Shown here in pieces: positions 1-9,500 of a DNA stretch of 64,000 nt; the first letter of the stretch is position 1, and each line of letters starts with the position of its first letter. This stretch comes from Halomonas fontilapidosi. GTDB lineage: Bacteria; Pseudomonadota; Gammaproteobacteria; Pseudomonadales; Halomonadaceae. Location: NCBI RefSeq assembly GCF_014192285.1, contig NZ_JACHXQ010000002.1:459752-523751 (forward strand), read 5' to 3'. The position numbers and the translations under genes were made by a program. The notes under the pieces were generated by a model that saw only the letters and a list, made by a program, of their open reading frames with translations, did not search any database and had not been told where the DNA came from.

Positions 1-154
1 ACTTGAGCATCGGGTCATGCTGCTCGGGGTCAACCAGCCACAGCACCTGCCCATCAGCCTCCTCGGTAATGCGGTGGCCGATGCGATGGGCCCACAGGGC
101 GCGTCGCAGTTCACGGGTATCGACATCGTGGGGCAGCTGAATTACCCGATACAT
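1..154 (-). CDS. glpG: Rhomboid-family intramembrane protease, N-terminal part (partial)
   Basis: The gene runs off the left edge; only about the first 51 codons are visible. The product begins MYRVIQLPHDVDTRELRRAL and continues as a small soluble domain ending near LVDPEQHDP. This resembles the cytoplasmic N-terminal domain that precedes the membrane core in GlpG-type rhomboid serine proteases. The ATG at 154 has a GGAG ribosome site about 7 bases upstream. The catalytic Ser/His and membrane segments lie outside the window, so the family call rests on the N-terminal domain alone and remains tentative. Confidence 0.5.
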   Translation of the reverse strand, partial: MYRVIQLPHDVDTRELRRALWAHRIGHRITEEADGQVLWLVDPEQHDPMLK

Positions 155-205
155 GGCGTCTCCAGGAGGTGGCGAAACCGGGCTGACGGCGCATTCGAAC
201 CACGC

Positions 206-238
206 AAAGAAAAAGTCCGGCGGAGGGGGCCGCCGGAC
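206..238 (-). terminator. Intrinsic terminator after the metallophosphoesterase gene
   Basis: A perfect 9-bp stem (215-223 with 230-238, arms GTCCGGCGG/CCGCCGGAC) is followed on the minus strand by a T-rich run (complement of 206-214). It separates the metallophosphoesterase gene from the rhomboid gene, which therefore needs its own promoter between about 155 and 205. Confidence 0.7.
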
Positions 239-332
239 AAGAGCAAGGGATCATTCAAGGGAACACCTACTCTGACGGCGGGGGTTGTCGGGAGTTCAAT
301 CCGGTGTGGCATCTTTGTTGTAACAAATTGTA

Positions 333-1337
333 TCAATCGAAATCGATCTCCCAGGGCTGCGGCCGGGCTTCTTCCTCGCGAGGTACCCGTATCCACACGA
401 AGTGATCGGCATCGAGCGTGGCCTCGCCGCTCCAGCGGTAGGCCACCAGGCGACCGAACTTGACCGCGCTATAGTCCAGGCAGGCGACATTGACGGCGGG
501 TAGCGCCGGAATTCCCTCGCACCAGTAGTGACCGATGAACAGCGGCGGCTGCTCGGGTCCATAGAAGCTCAGGCGCGAGCGCTGCTCATCGGTGAGTTCG
601 CGCTGTTCCAGGTCGTCGGGCAAGTTGTCGGGCTGGAAGATCACATCGCCCCAGGTCTGCGGCTGCCGAGCCCAGAAGTGAGCACGAAAGCTGCGTCGGG
701 TGAAGCCATCGCCCGAGTGGAGCTCAACGCCTTCCGGCAGGGGAAGGTGGGTGCCCCGCGTCAGGCGGTCGAGGATACGGAACGCCTGGGTGCCCGGCAC
801 CACCGAGTCGACCAGGAAGTCCCTGTCGATACGCGCATCGGGGCGCACTCGGCGCAGGGCGTCCACGAGCGGCTGATCCCAGCACGCATGCACCACGCGC
901 AGACCGTCAAGCTCCAGGCACAGCGGAATGTCCAGGAACCAGGCAAGCGTCTCCTCCCACTCCTGGGGGTGGTCGTGATACTGCTCCAGGGTCTCCTTGA
1001 TGATGCGGTTGTGGCGCGGTGTGTGCTCACGCAACCACTCTCGTCCCAGACTCGCCGGAGCGCGATGGCAGTAGGCCAGGGCATTGTATTCATGGTTGCC
1101 CATGACAATATGGGCCTCGCCCTCTTCCACCATCCGCCGGGCAATGGTGACGGCAAGACGGATGCGCGGACCTCGGTCGATCAGGTCGCCCAGGAAGATC
1201 ACCTTGCGGCGCGGATGGCGATAGACGCCGCCACGCTGGTGGTAGCCAAGGCGCTCGAGCAGTGAGCCCAGTGTTGCGCCGCAACCATGGACATCACCGA
1301 TCAGGTCGTAGCCTTCGAGGCCCCCTTGCATGCTCAC
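333..1337 (-). CDS. Metallophosphoesterase (calcineurin-like, ApaH/PrpE type)
   Basis: A 334-aa cytoplasmic phosphoesterase. The three dimetal motifs of the calcineurin-like superfamily are visible: GDVHG (14-18), GDLIDRGP (50-57) and GNHE (80-83). This spacing is typical of ApaH, PrpE and Ser/Thr phosphatase relatives, which hydrolyse dinucleoside polyphosphates or phosphoproteins. At 334 residues it is longer than ApaH (about 280), with extra sequence in the C-terminal half, so the substrate is not assigned. The start is a GTG at 1337 with AGGAG six bases upstream; the internal ATG two codons later is too far from that site. It lies 15 bases downstream of nadK on the same strand and may be cotranscribed with it. 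Confidence 0.8.
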   Translation of the reverse strand: MSMQGGLEGYDLIGDVHGCGATLGSLLERLGYHQRGGVYRHPRRKVIFLGDLIDRGPRIRLAVTIARRMVEEGEAHIVMGNHEYNALAYCHRAPASLGREWLREHTPRHNRIIKETLEQYHDHPQEWEETLAWFLDIPLCLELDGLRVVHACWDQPLVDALRRVRPDARIDRDFLVDSVVPGTQAFRILDRLTRGTHLPLPEGVELHSGDGFTRRSFRAHFWARQPQTWGDVIFQPDNLPDDLEQRELTDEQRSRLSFYGPEQPPLFIGHYWCEGIPALPAVNVACLDYSAVKFGRLVAYRWSGEATLDADHFVWIRVPREEEARPQPWEIDFD

Positions 1338-1352
1338 GTCGCTCTCCTCACC

Positions 1353-2234
1353 TCAGTCCCCCAGGCGGTTGCTCCAGCCCAGCTTGCTGCGCAGGACCTC
1401 GTAGAAGTTGTGGCCCAGCGGATGAACCAGCTGCACGCGCCGGGGCTTGCGCCGGATCACCAGCACATCATCGGGCTTGGCCACCGCGCGAGTCTGGCCA
1501 TCGCAGCTGATATGCGGATAGGTCTGATTGGTCTCACCGATATGGATGCGGATCTCGCTGGCCGCATCGATGGCAATGGGACGACTCGACAGGGTATGCG
1601 GGAACATCGGTACCAGGGTGATGACATCGAGCTTGGGATGCATGATCGGTCCGCCACCGGAGAGTGCATAGGCCGTGGAGCCGGTGGGGGTGGCGATAAT
1701 CAGGCCATCGCTGCGCTGGCTATAGACGAACTGGTTGTCGATGAACAGCTCGAACTCGATCATGCGCACCGCCTTTCCGGGGTGCAGCACGATCTCGTTG
1801 AGGGCATCGCCATTGCCGACCTGAACGCCCCCTCGATAGAGCTCGGAATCCAGCAGGAACCGCTCCTCGAGTTCAAAGCGGCCCTCGAGCACCTCGCCGA
1901 CCCGGGCCTCGATCTCGTCAGGCGAAATATCGGTGAGAAAGCCCAGGCGACCCCGGTTGACGCCCAGCACCAAGGTGCCACTGTGGCAGAGGGTCCGGGC
2001 GGCGCCGAGCAGACTGCCATCACCACCGACCACGATCACCAGGTCACAGAGTTCGCCGAGCAGGCGGCGACTGGCCTCGGGATGGCCATGGTCGAGCAGG
2101 ACCGTGGCGGTCCTGTCCTCGATGATGACATGATAGCCACCGGCGTCGAGGAAGCGGATCAGGCGCTTGAGGGTGTCGACCACCTTGGCACTACCCAGGC
2201 GACCGATCAGACCAATGTTCTTGAAGGTTGGCAT
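1353..2234 (-). CDS. nadK: NAD kinase
   Basis: ATP-dependent NAD kinase, which phosphorylates NAD to NADP in the cytoplasm and sets the NADP pool. With the start at ATG 2234 the protein is 293 aa, the usual length of enterobacterial NadK. The GGDG motif is at 70-73 and the NRGRLGFLTD segment at 93-102, both hallmarks of the family. An open frame extends 19 codons upstream, but homologues begin at MPTFKNIGLIGR, which fixes the start. It precedes the metallophosphoesterase gene by 15 bases. No oddities were seen. Confidence 0.95.
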   Translation of the reverse strand: MPTFKNIGLIGRLGSAKVVDTLKRLIRFLDAGGYHVIIEDRTATVLLDHGHPEASRRLLGELCDLVIVVGGDGSLLGAARTLCHSGTLVLGVNRGRLGFLTDISPDEIEARVGEVLEGRFELEERFLLDSELYRGGVQVGNGDALNEIVLHPGKAVRMIEFELFIDNQFVYSQRSDGLIIATPTGSTAYALSGGGPIMHPKLDVITLVPMFPHTLSSRPIAIDAASEIRIHIGETNQTYPHISCDGQTRAVAKPDDVLVIRRKPRRVQLVHPLGHNFYEVLRSKLGWSNRLGD

Positions 2235-2297
2235 GCGCAGGCCTCTCGCTTCGCGGCCGGTCATTATGGCGACTGGCCGCGAGGCGGGCAAACCGGC

Positions 2298-3167
2298 TCA
2301 AGCCGCCCTGAAGTCGCGGCGTTTCAGCCACCACTCATTGAGCACCAGCGAGCCGAGGATGATGGCACCCCCCAGTCCCAGGCGCACGAGGTCGGCATCG
2401 CGATTCCAGATCGCCAGATTGACCAGCAGGCCCGCGGGAACCAGAGCGTTGTTCATGATCGCCAAGGCACCGGCGTCGACACGCGTGGCGCCCAGGTTCC
2501 AGAGGAAGTAGCCGAGGCCTGAGGCGACCAGCCCCAGCCACAGCAACACGCCCCATTGGACGCCGGTGGTGGGCATCGCCGCGGCATTGCCCAGCAGTGC
2601 GAAAACGGGTAACGCCACCGCCAGGGCGCCGAGGTAGAACCAGCCGAAGACGCTGTAACGGGGCAGTGAATCGGGCAGGCTCGACGATAAGCGCCGATAG
2701 CCCACCTGGCCGAGGGCGAAACAGAGGTTGGCGCCCTGAACCACCAGAAATCCTGTCCAGAAGCCGCTGTCGAGACCCTGATAGCGGATGACGGCCGCCC
2801 CCAGCACGGCCAGCGACGCGGTAAGCAAGTAGAAGGGCGTGAAGCGCCCGAAAAGCGCATCGTCGAGCAGGGCGATGTAGATCGGCGTGAAGATGGTGAA
2901 CAGCAGCACCTCCGGCACCGAGAGCAGCAGGAAAGACTGGTAGAAGAAGAGGTACATGATGCCGAGCTGCACGGCGCCCAACCCCATCAGCGCAATACGC
3001 TGACGACCGCGCAACAACGAGGGCCGCAGGAAAGGCAGGAAGACCAGTGCTGCCAGGCCGATCCGCATCAGGACCGCAAAGTAACTGTCTACCTGTCCGG
3101 CCAGGTAGACGCCGATTAACGAAAACGAGAACGCCCAGAGGACGGTAACACCGACGAGAAGGCCCAA
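2298..3167 (-). CDS. EamA/DMT-family transporter
   Basis: An inner-membrane protein with about ten hydrophobic segments and the two-EamA-repeat layout of the drug/metabolite transporter superfamily. Members export amino acids, carboxylates or amines; the substrate cannot be read from sequence. The open frame extends to a TTG at 3227, but that codon lies upstream of a TATAAT promoter element at 3201-3206. The better start is the TTG at 3167 (protein starts at GLLVGVTVLWAFSFSLIG), which has AGGAG six bases upstream. It is followed by nadK on the same strand after about 60 bases. Confidence 0.85.
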   Translation of the reverse strand: MGLLVGVTVLWAFSFSLIGVYLAGQVDSYFAVLMRIGLAALVFLPFLRPSLLRGRQRIALMGLGAVQLGIMYLFFYQSFLLLSVPEVLLFTIFTPIYIALLDDALFGRFTPFYLLTASLAVLGAAVIRYQGLDSGFWTGFLVVQGANLCFALGQVGYRRLSSSLPDSLPRYSVFGWFYLGALAVALPVFALLGNAAAMPTTGVQWGVLLWLGLVASGLGYFLWNLGATRVDAGALAIMNNALVPAGLLVNLAIWNRDADLVRLGLGGAIILGSLVLNEWWLKRRDFRAA

Positions 3168-3200
3168 GGTCAACTCCTGATAGGTGAAAAGTTGACAGCG

Positions 3201-3206
3201 ATTATA
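3201..3206 (-). promoter_or_regulatory. Consensus -10 element upstream of the DMT transporter
   Basis: A perfect TATAAT is on the minus strand, about 35 bases upstream of the TTG start chosen at 3167. The -35 region is weak (TTGCTT at 15-bp spacing). It supports the downstream start for the transporter. Confidence 0.5.
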
Positions 3207-3251
3207 CCTATCGTGGTCACCAAGCAAAGCCTACCGGACGCGAAGCGCCCA

Positions 3252-3797
3252 TCACCGCCGGGCAACGCGCAGCCACCAGAATGCATGCACGACCCCGGGC
3301 AGCCAGCCCAACAGGGTCAGCACCAGGCTTACCGCCACTCGCCTCCCACCCCCGTGGGATAGACCGACGGCCATCGGCGGCAGCAACAGCGCCAGCCCAT
3401 GCAGGGCGTGCCGCGGCGCAACGGCCGCTACCTTTTCTGCCTGATCCACGCTCGCTGGCGAAGCCGGCTCGGCGTGACCGGAAGCCGCCGTTTCGCGGTC
3501 CACCCGGACCCGAGCGCCCGCGGCGGGGGTAAAGTGTTGAACGGCGTCACCGGCGTCGTGCTCGAGCGCTCGGCGATGCGCTTCGTGGTCGATCTTCTGG
3601 TCGAGCGCTTCGGCGCCCTCGGCCAGCGTATCGTGGTAACGTTCCCAATCCTCCCAGTCGAAGGGGGTGCCCGCCCGGGGGCGATGCTCCCCGGCTTCGC
3701 GCGCCCGCGCCCAGGCCTTCTCTTCCAGGGTATTGGGGCGCTCCTGATCACGCTCGCCGTCCAGCCCCTTCTTGGCCATGTACTCCCGAGCATCCAT
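3252..3797 (-). CDS. Pmp3/YqaE-domain membrane protein with long charged N-terminal region
   Basis: A 181-aa protein in two parts. Residues 1 to about 125 are hydrophilic and rich in Glu, Arg and Ala. The last 50 or so residues form two membrane segments with LLLPPMAVGL and LTLLGWLPGVVHAFWWL, a clear match to the Pmp3/UPF0057 family of small stress-linked proteolipids. Stand-alone Pmp3 proteins are only about 50-60 aa, so this is an extended form. The start is ATG 3797 (MDAREYMAKK) with GGGAG upstream; an in-frame codon at 3818 lacks such a site. In yeast and plants Pmp3 affects membrane potential and salt tolerance, which would fit a halophile, but its role here is inferred. Confidence 0.75.
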   Translation of the reverse strand: MDAREYMAKKGLDGERDQERPNTLEEKAWARAREAGEHRPRAGTPFDWEDWERYHDTLAEGAEALDQKIDHEAHRRALEHDAGDAVQHFTPAAGARVRVDRETAASGHAEPASPASVDQAEKVAAVAPRHALHGLALLLPPMAVGLSHGGGRRVAVSLVLTLLGWLPGVVHAFWWLRVARR

Positions 3798-4061
3798 GGT
3801 GCTACTCCCATTGATCAATGCACGCCGGCGGTATCGCCGGCCCGTCGTATCCCGCTGTCACTGATTGGAACCACGAACCGGTGCCGGGTTCCTGACCCGT
3901 TGTCGAGCCCCCGCCAACGTGGAGAAACGTTGGCAGCTAGCGTATCGGGGTATCTCGCGAGTCGGCTATGCTGGGAACGAGATATGGCTGCGGTCCGTGC
4001 CCGGCATTGCGAACGTCGGCTGCAGCTCACGACATTACTGTCCGGCACAAGGAGACACACC

Positions 4062-4469
4062 ATGCCCAACAAGGCCCCTACCATCGTGCGCGAGATCATG
4101 TCCCGCGACTGCTACCGGGTCAACGGCAAGACCTCGGTCTCCACTCTGGCCGAGGGCCTGGCGCTACATCGCCTGCCCGGGGTGCCCGTGGTTGACGAGC
4201 GAGACCACCTGATCGGCTTCATTTCCGAACAGGACGTGATGGGCAAGGTGCTGGAAAGCTCCTACCTCAATGATGAGCCGCCGCTGGTGCGGGAACTGAT
4301 GCGTAACGAGGTACTCTCTGTAGCGCCCAACAAGAGCATCACCGACCTGGCCCAGGAGATGCTTGGCGCCAAGCCGAAGGTCTACCCGGTGGTGGAGCAG
4401 GGACGACTGGTGGGGATTGTTACTCGCCGCGACGTACTCAGCGCGCTGTTGCGCATGCGTCACGCCTGA
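4062..4469 (+). CDS. Tandem CBS-domain protein
   Basis: A 135-aa cytoplasmic protein made almost entirely of two CBS domains (about 10-65 and 75-132). CBS pairs (Bateman modules) bind adenine nucleotides or other ligands and usually regulate a partner; here no effector domain is fused. Typical segments are LPGVPVVDERDHLIGFISEQ and YPVVEQGRLVGIVTRRDVL. The ATG at 4062 has AAGGAG upstream. The gene is monocistronic and ends in a strong terminator. Confidence 0.85.
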   Translation: MPNKAPTIVREIMSRDCYRVNGKTSVSTLAEGLALHRLPGVPVVDERDHLIGFISEQDVMGKVLESSYLNDEPPLVRELMRNEVLSVAPNKSITDLAQEMLGAKPKVYPVVEQGRLVGIVTRRDVLSALLRMRHA

Positions 4470-4490
4470 GCCCACCCACCTGACGCTCTC

Positions 4491-4521
4491 GACACCCGGC
4501 CTTGCGCCGGGTGTCGTCTTT
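4491..4521 (+). terminator. Terminator of the CBS-domain gene
   Basis: A perfect 10-bp stem (4491-4500 with 4506-4515, GACACCCGGC/GCCGGGTGTC) with a 5-base loop is followed by a short T-rich stretch (GTCTTT). Confidence 0.75.
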
Positions 4522-4550
4522 GCATGGCGCCGATGTCAAAGGACCGATGC

Positions 4551-4583
4551 AAAGAAAAGCCGCCCCATGTGTCATGGGGCGGC
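4551..4583 (-). terminator. Orphan minus-strand intrinsic terminator
   Basis: An 11-bp perfect stem (4559-4569 with 4573-4583) with a 3-base loop. On the minus strand it is followed by TTTTCTTT (complement of 4551-4558); the other flank has no T run, so it acts on the minus strand only. No minus-strand protein gene lies upstream of it for about 7 kb. Confidence 0.75.
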
Positions 4584-4800
4584 AAGATCGAAAGTGCTAG
4601 CCAAGGCAACAGTGTTAGCGACTGCTATCGCGTTGCTGCCTATGACCATTCAGACAGCATCACGGAGAAAAGTTCGCCAGAGCCAGAAAAAATATTTGAG
4701 CCGGGTCGCATCTCGGGCAATCTGCCGCCTCCAACCTGCCGGCAATAAAGAGAAAAACAGCGACTTAGCGGCGCCATGGGGAAAAAGGCCGGGCATCGCT
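4559..4800 (-). ncRNA. Candidate small RNA (unknown family)
   Basis: About 370 bases between the CBS gene and the tRNA hold no convincing protein gene. The minus strand ends in a strong intrinsic terminator at 4551-4583 and folds upstream into a plausible helix (4604-4639, with GGCAGCAAC facing GTTGCC). A-rich patches on the plus strand give U-rich patches on the minus transcript, a possible Hfq feature. The 5' end is unknown and no clear promoter was found; it was placed near 4800 only because the tRNA promoter starts there. I do not recognise the family. Confidence 0.35.
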
Positions 4801-4829
4801 TGCAAAGGCTAACCGATTGGTTTTACTAT
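4800..4829 (+). promoter_or_regulatory. Promoter of tRNA-Gly
   Basis: TTGCAA (4800-4805) and TACTAT (4824-4829) are separated by 18 bp and end 12 bases before the tRNA, a sensible sigma-70 promoter for a stable RNA gene. Confidence 0.5.
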
Positions 4830-4841
4830 CGAAACGCTCTT

Positions 4842-4915
4842 GCGGGTGTAGCTCAATGGTAGAGCAGAAGCTTCCCAAGCTTAAGACGAGGGTTCGATTC
4901 CCTTCACCCGCTCCA
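4842..4915 (+). tRNA. tRNA-Gly (anticodon CCC)
   Basis: A complete 74-base tRNA with encoded CCA. The acceptor arm GCGGGTG (4842-4848) pairs with CACCCGC (4905-4911). The D arm is GCTC/GAGC, the anticodon loop is TTCCCAA giving CCC, and the T arm contains GGTTCGATTCC. It closely resembles E. coli glyU. The top pair of the anticodon stem (G-A) is imperfect. tRNA-Gly genes are common integration sites, but no integrase or att duplication is visible here. Confidence 0.96.
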
Positions 4916-5150
4916 GCCTCGCGTCGCACAGCCTCGATGCACGACTGCCCTCCCCGCAAGCGCCTGATTCTTGTGAACAAGCTATCATTCAACGTCAACC
5001 GACATGGTCACGCATTAGTGAACATCGTGTCGGCCAATGTGTATGCTCCCACGAGAGTCCTGATCGACGTGCTCGAACGCAGCGACAGCAATCAGGTACC
5101 GCCACAGCGGGCTCGGCACGGCCGGTCCCGGCCACCCGGAGTCGCATATC

Positions 5151-5516
5151 ATGGCCCTGTTCCTGCTGGTTCTCATCGTCTGCCTGGTCATCTTCGGCAG
5201 CATGATCGCGCTGCTGATGCTTTCCGGGACCTCGCGCTACCGCACTGAGCCCGAGCAGCTGCTGACACTGTTCGACAAGGCACTGGAGAGTCGGGTCGGC
5301 GAGACCGAATGGAACACCATCATCGGCTATCCGATCCGCCACGACGACTACCTGGAAGGTATCCGGCGCCGCGCTCAGCGGCTGATGGACGAGCATGGCC
5401 GCCATGGCCGCGTCACCCGCGGGAAGCCGCTGCTCGACGCCACCGGCCAGGAAGAACTCGCGGCTCTGCGCGACCATCTGGCGGCACATACCTCCCTGCA
5501 GCGCGGCCAAAAATAA
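5151..5516 (+). CDS. Small membrane-anchored protein of unknown function
   Basis: A 121-aa protein with one N-terminal membrane helix (about 3-25, MALFLLVLIVCLVIFGSMIA) followed by a charged cytoplasmic or periplasmic domain with many Arg, Glu and His residues. I do not recognise the family. The ATG at 5151 has GGAG six bases upstream. It stands alone between the tRNA and the AraC-type gene; codon use matches the neighbours, so it is probably real. Confidence 0.65.
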   Translation: MALFLLVLIVCLVIFGSMIALLMLSGTSRYRTEPEQLLTLFDKALESRVGETEWNTIIGYPIRHDDYLEGIRRRAQRLMDEHGRHGRVTRGKPLLDATGQEELAALRDHLAAHTSLQRGQK

Positions 5517-5591
5517 ACTCAGGTTAACGTTGAAGACCCATCTGGCAGAATGTGGTGTCATGTTCTTGACATGCACAGCCGGAGGCCGTCC

Positions 5592-6386
5592 ATGACCAGT
5601 GCCATCCGCCAGATCCCGCTCGATACTGCCATTCACCATCATGCCCACGATTTCCACCAGATCGTGATCGGCCTGCGCGGCGAGGCGGAATTCGAGATCG
5701 AGGGGCTGGGGGGTTCCATCTCGGCCTTTTCTGGCTGCATCGTGCCGGCCAATCACATGCACTACTACGCCGGGACCGGCGACAATCGACAGTTGATCCT
5801 CGATCTGCCCCGTGATGCCTTTGCGGTCACCGGGCATCACCACGCGCTGGTGAACCTGTTCGATGCCCCGCGCTTCTTCGCGCTCGACACCTCACTGCGC
5901 CACTATCTGGACTTCCTGCTCCAGGAACTGAGCCTGCTCTCTCGCCAGGCGCCCATCGATCCCCTACACAACGAACGCCTGGCCAGCACCCTGCTGGGCT
6001 CACTGCATGCCCGCCTGGCCAACGAGCCGACAGCGCTCGGTCGCGCCATTGACCTGGCCGCCCTCGACCGCTTCATCGATCACCGCTTGGGCAGCCGCCT
6101 GCGCGTGGCCGACCTGGCCGCCGAGGCCTGCATGAGCGAGGCGCACTTCAGCGAACGCTTCCGTCAACGCACCGGTGTATCCCCATGGCAGTACGTGATG
6201 CGTCGACGGCTGAACTGCGCCAGACAAATGCTGCAGCAGAGCCACCTGCCACTTTCAGAGATCGCTGCCCTGACCGGCTTTAGCAGCCAGAGTGCCCTCT
6301 CTCGTGCCTGCCGTCAGTCCTTCGGTCATCCCCCCAGTCAACTCCGCCGGGCCACAAGCCAACGGCTCGCTTCGCCCACCTCATGA
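5592..6386 (+). CDS. AraC-family transcriptional regulator, probably of proline use
   Basis: A 264-aa regulator. The N-terminal half is a cupin-like sensor rich in His (HHHAHDFHQIVIG); the C-terminal 100 residues form the two helix-turn-helix motifs of the AraC/XylS family (VADLAAEACMSEAHFSERF and LPLSEIAALTGFSSQSALSR). The start at ATG 5592 has GGAGG seven bases upstream; a frame extension to 5550 has no site. It lies 193 bases upstream of putA on the same strand. In Pseudomonas an AraC-type activator, PruR, switches on putA/putP, and this PutA lacks its own DNA-binding domain, so a PruR-like role is likely but inferred. Confidence 0.85.
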   Translation: MTSAIRQIPLDTAIHHHAHDFHQIVIGLRGEAEFEIEGLGGSISAFSGCIVPANHMHYYAGTGDNRQLILDLPRDAFAVTGHHHALVNLFDAPRFFALDTSLRHYLDFLLQELSLLSRQAPIDPLHNERLASTLLGSLHARLANEPTALGRAIDLAALDRFIDHRLGSRLRVADLAAEACMSEAHFSERFRQRTGVSPWQYVMRRRLNCARQMLQQSHLPLSEIAALTGFSSQSALSRACRQSFGHPPSQLRRATSQRLASPTS

Positions 6387-6579
6387 GCTTGGACGAAAAT
6401 CGAATTTGTCGCCGTCGTGCGTTCAATATCCGCGGAATCGTTAAATCGGCCCGGGAATCCGACAAGCAAGACATCACGCGCCGCCCTACCCTCTATAGAT
6501 GCCCCGAGCTGGACCGCGACTTTATGTCGCGGCGGCCGGGACCCGCCCTCTAACAATGGGTTACAACCGGGGGACCTAG

Positions 6580-9500
6580 ATGCTCAACGCCCGCAACATG
6601 CTCGACGCCAGCACCTGGCGCCAGGATCTCGACCGACTCTTCGCCCGCATCAGTGACCACTATGTGGTCGACGAGAACGCCTTCATCGGTGAAATGGTCA
6701 AGGTTCTCGATGCCAACAGCGAGGATTTCCGGCGCATCGCCGGCAAGACCGCCGAACTGGTGCGCGAGGTCCGCGAGATGGACACCGCCGTCGACACCAT
6801 CGACGAGCTGCTTCAGCAATACAGCCTGGACACCCATGAGGGGCTGATGCTGATGTGTCTGGCCGAGGCCATGCTGCGCATACCCGACAAGGCCACCGCT
6901 GATGCCTTGATCGAGGACAAGCTGGGACCGGCCGACTGGAAGGCCCATGTTGGCAAGAGCGAGTCCTGGATGGTCAACGCCTCGACCTGGGGCCTGCTGA
7001 TGACCGGGCGCGTTGTGACCCTGGACAAGCCGCGCGAGGGGCGGCCCTCGGGCTTCATCAACAAGATGGTCAACCGCATGGGCGAGCCGGTCATCCGCCG
7101 CGCCATGTATGAGGCCATGAAGATCATGGGCAAGCAGTTTGTGCTCGGCCGTGACATCGATGAAGCACTGAAGCGCTCGAAGCCGCTGTTCAGCAAGGGC
7201 TACACCTACTCCTATGACATGCTCGGTGAAGCGGCGCGCACCCGGGGCGACGCCAAACGCTACTTCGACGACTATGCCCGCGCCATCGAGCAGGTCGGCA
7301 AGACCAGCAAGACGCTATCGTCGAAGACGCCGTCGCCGTCGATCTCCATCAAGCTTTCAGCCCTGCACCCACGCTACGAGTTCGGCCGACGCGAGCAGGT
7401 GCTGCGCGAGCTGGTCGGCAGCGTCCGCGAGCTGGCTGCCCTGGCCCGCGAGCGTGACGTCGCGATGACCATCGACGCCGAAGAGGTCGACCGCCTGGAG
7501 ATCTCGCTGGAGGTCTTCCGCGCTGTCTACGAGAGCGAGACCTGCCAGGGCTGGGGCCACTTCGGGCTGGTCGTACAGGCCTACGCCAAGCGTGCCTTGC
7601 CGGTGCTGCACTATATCAATCGCCTGGCCGAGTCCCAGGGCGACGAGATTCCGCTGCGCCTGGTCAAGGGCGCCTACTGGGATACCGAGATCAAGGAGTC
7701 CCAGCAGCTTGGCGTCGACGGCTACCCCGTCTTCACCCGCAAGGCCTCCACCGACGTCGCGTACCTGGTCTGCGCCCGTTTCCTGCTCTCCGATGAAACA
7801 CGGGGGCGCATCTTCCCCCAGTTCGCCACCCACAACGCCCACACCATCAGCACCATCCTCGAGCAGGCCAACGACGCCAGCCGCGCCTTCGAATTCCAGC
7901 GCCTGCACGGCATGGGTGAAGCCCTATATGACGCGGCTCTGGCGCGTGCGCCCAAGGGCACCTATTGCCGTATCTACGCGCCGGTGGGAGCCCACAAGGA
8001 TCTGCTGCCCTATCTGGTGCGCCGCCTGCTGGAGAACGGTGCCAACTCTTCCTTCGTCCACCAGCTGGTGGATCCCAGGGTACCGGTCGAGTCGCTCTGT
8101 GTGCATCCGGTGGAGACCCTGCGCCAGTATGCCAGCTATGCGAACCCGCAGATCCCGCTTCCGGCCGACATCTATGGTGGGCAGCGTCGCAACTCGCTCG
8201 GTTTCGATCTCAACATCCGCAGCCAGTATCAGCCGCTGGTCGATGCGATGGCAAAGACCATGGACAAGACCTGGAAGGCGGGCCCCCTGCTGGCCTTCGA
8301 GGTGAAGCCCGACCCGGCCAATACCCATGAGGTGACCTGCCCCTTCGACCGCCGTCAGCAGGTTGGCACCATCCAGTGGACCACCCGAGAACAGGCCGGC
8401 AAGGCCCTCGACGCGGCCTGGGCAGCGTTCCCGCGCTGGGAGGCCACGCCGGTCGCCGAACGCGCCGCCATCGTGCGTCGTCTCGGCGACCTGATGGAAA
8501 CGCACATGGCCGAGTTGATGACCCTCTGCTCACGGGAAGGCGGCAAGCTGCTGACCGATGGCATCGACGAGGTGCGCGAGGCGGTAGACTTCTGTCGCTA
8601 CTATGCCATGAAGGCCGAGGAGCTGTTCGCCGGGCCGACTCGCCTCCCGGGACCGACCGGCGAATCCAACGAACTGATCATGGGGGGCAAGGGCGTGTTC
8701 GCGGCCATCAGCCCCTGGAACTTCCCGGTGGCCATCTTCTGCGGTCAGCTGGTTGCTGCCGCCGTGGCCGGCAACACCGTGCTCGCCAAGCCCGCCGAGC
8801 AGACCTCGCTGATCGCCCACCGGGTGATCGAGCTGCTTCACGAGGCCGGCATGCCCCGTGACGTGGTGCAGCTACTGCCGGGTGACGGGCCTACCGTGGG
8901 CAGCGTGCTGACCAGCGACCCGCGCATCACCGGCGTGGTGTTCACCGGTGGCACCGACACCGCCCAGATCATCAACCGTGCCCTGGCCGCGCGCGACAAT
9001 GCCCCGCTGCCCACGCTGGTTGCCGAGACCGGCGGCATGAATGCCATGATCGTCGATTCCACTGCCCTGCCCGAGCAGGTGGTCGTGGACGCGGTTCGCT
9101 CTGCCTTCCAGAGTGCCGGCCAGCGCTGCTCGGCGTTGCGCGTGCTCTACCTGCAGGAAGACGTTGCCGACCGGGTCATCGAGATCCTCGAGGGCGCCAT
9201 GGATGAACTGCAGGTCGGCGACCCTCGCGATCTGGGGACGGACGTGGGGCCGGTGATCGACGAGGACGCTCGAAAAGGCCTCACTGCCCATATCGAAAAG
9301 CTCAAGGGTGAGGGCCGCCTGCTGGCCGAGACACGACTCGACCCGGAACAGACCGCCGATGGCACCTTCATCGCTCCAGTGGCCTTCGAGATCGACGGCA
9401 TCGAGGCACTCGAGCGCGAACAGTTCGGCCCGATCCTGCACATCGTGCGCTACAAGTCGAGCCAGATCGACCAGGTCATAGACGCTATCAACAGGCGAGG

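Noticed and set aside
4842..4915. tRNA-Gly as an integration site of a genomic island
   Set aside because: No integrase gene and no repeated 3' tRNA end were seen nearby, and the flanking genes look like core genes.
4817..5248. 143-codon plus frame running through the tRNA
   Set aside because: It reads straight through tRNA-Gly and has no ribosome site or family similarity.
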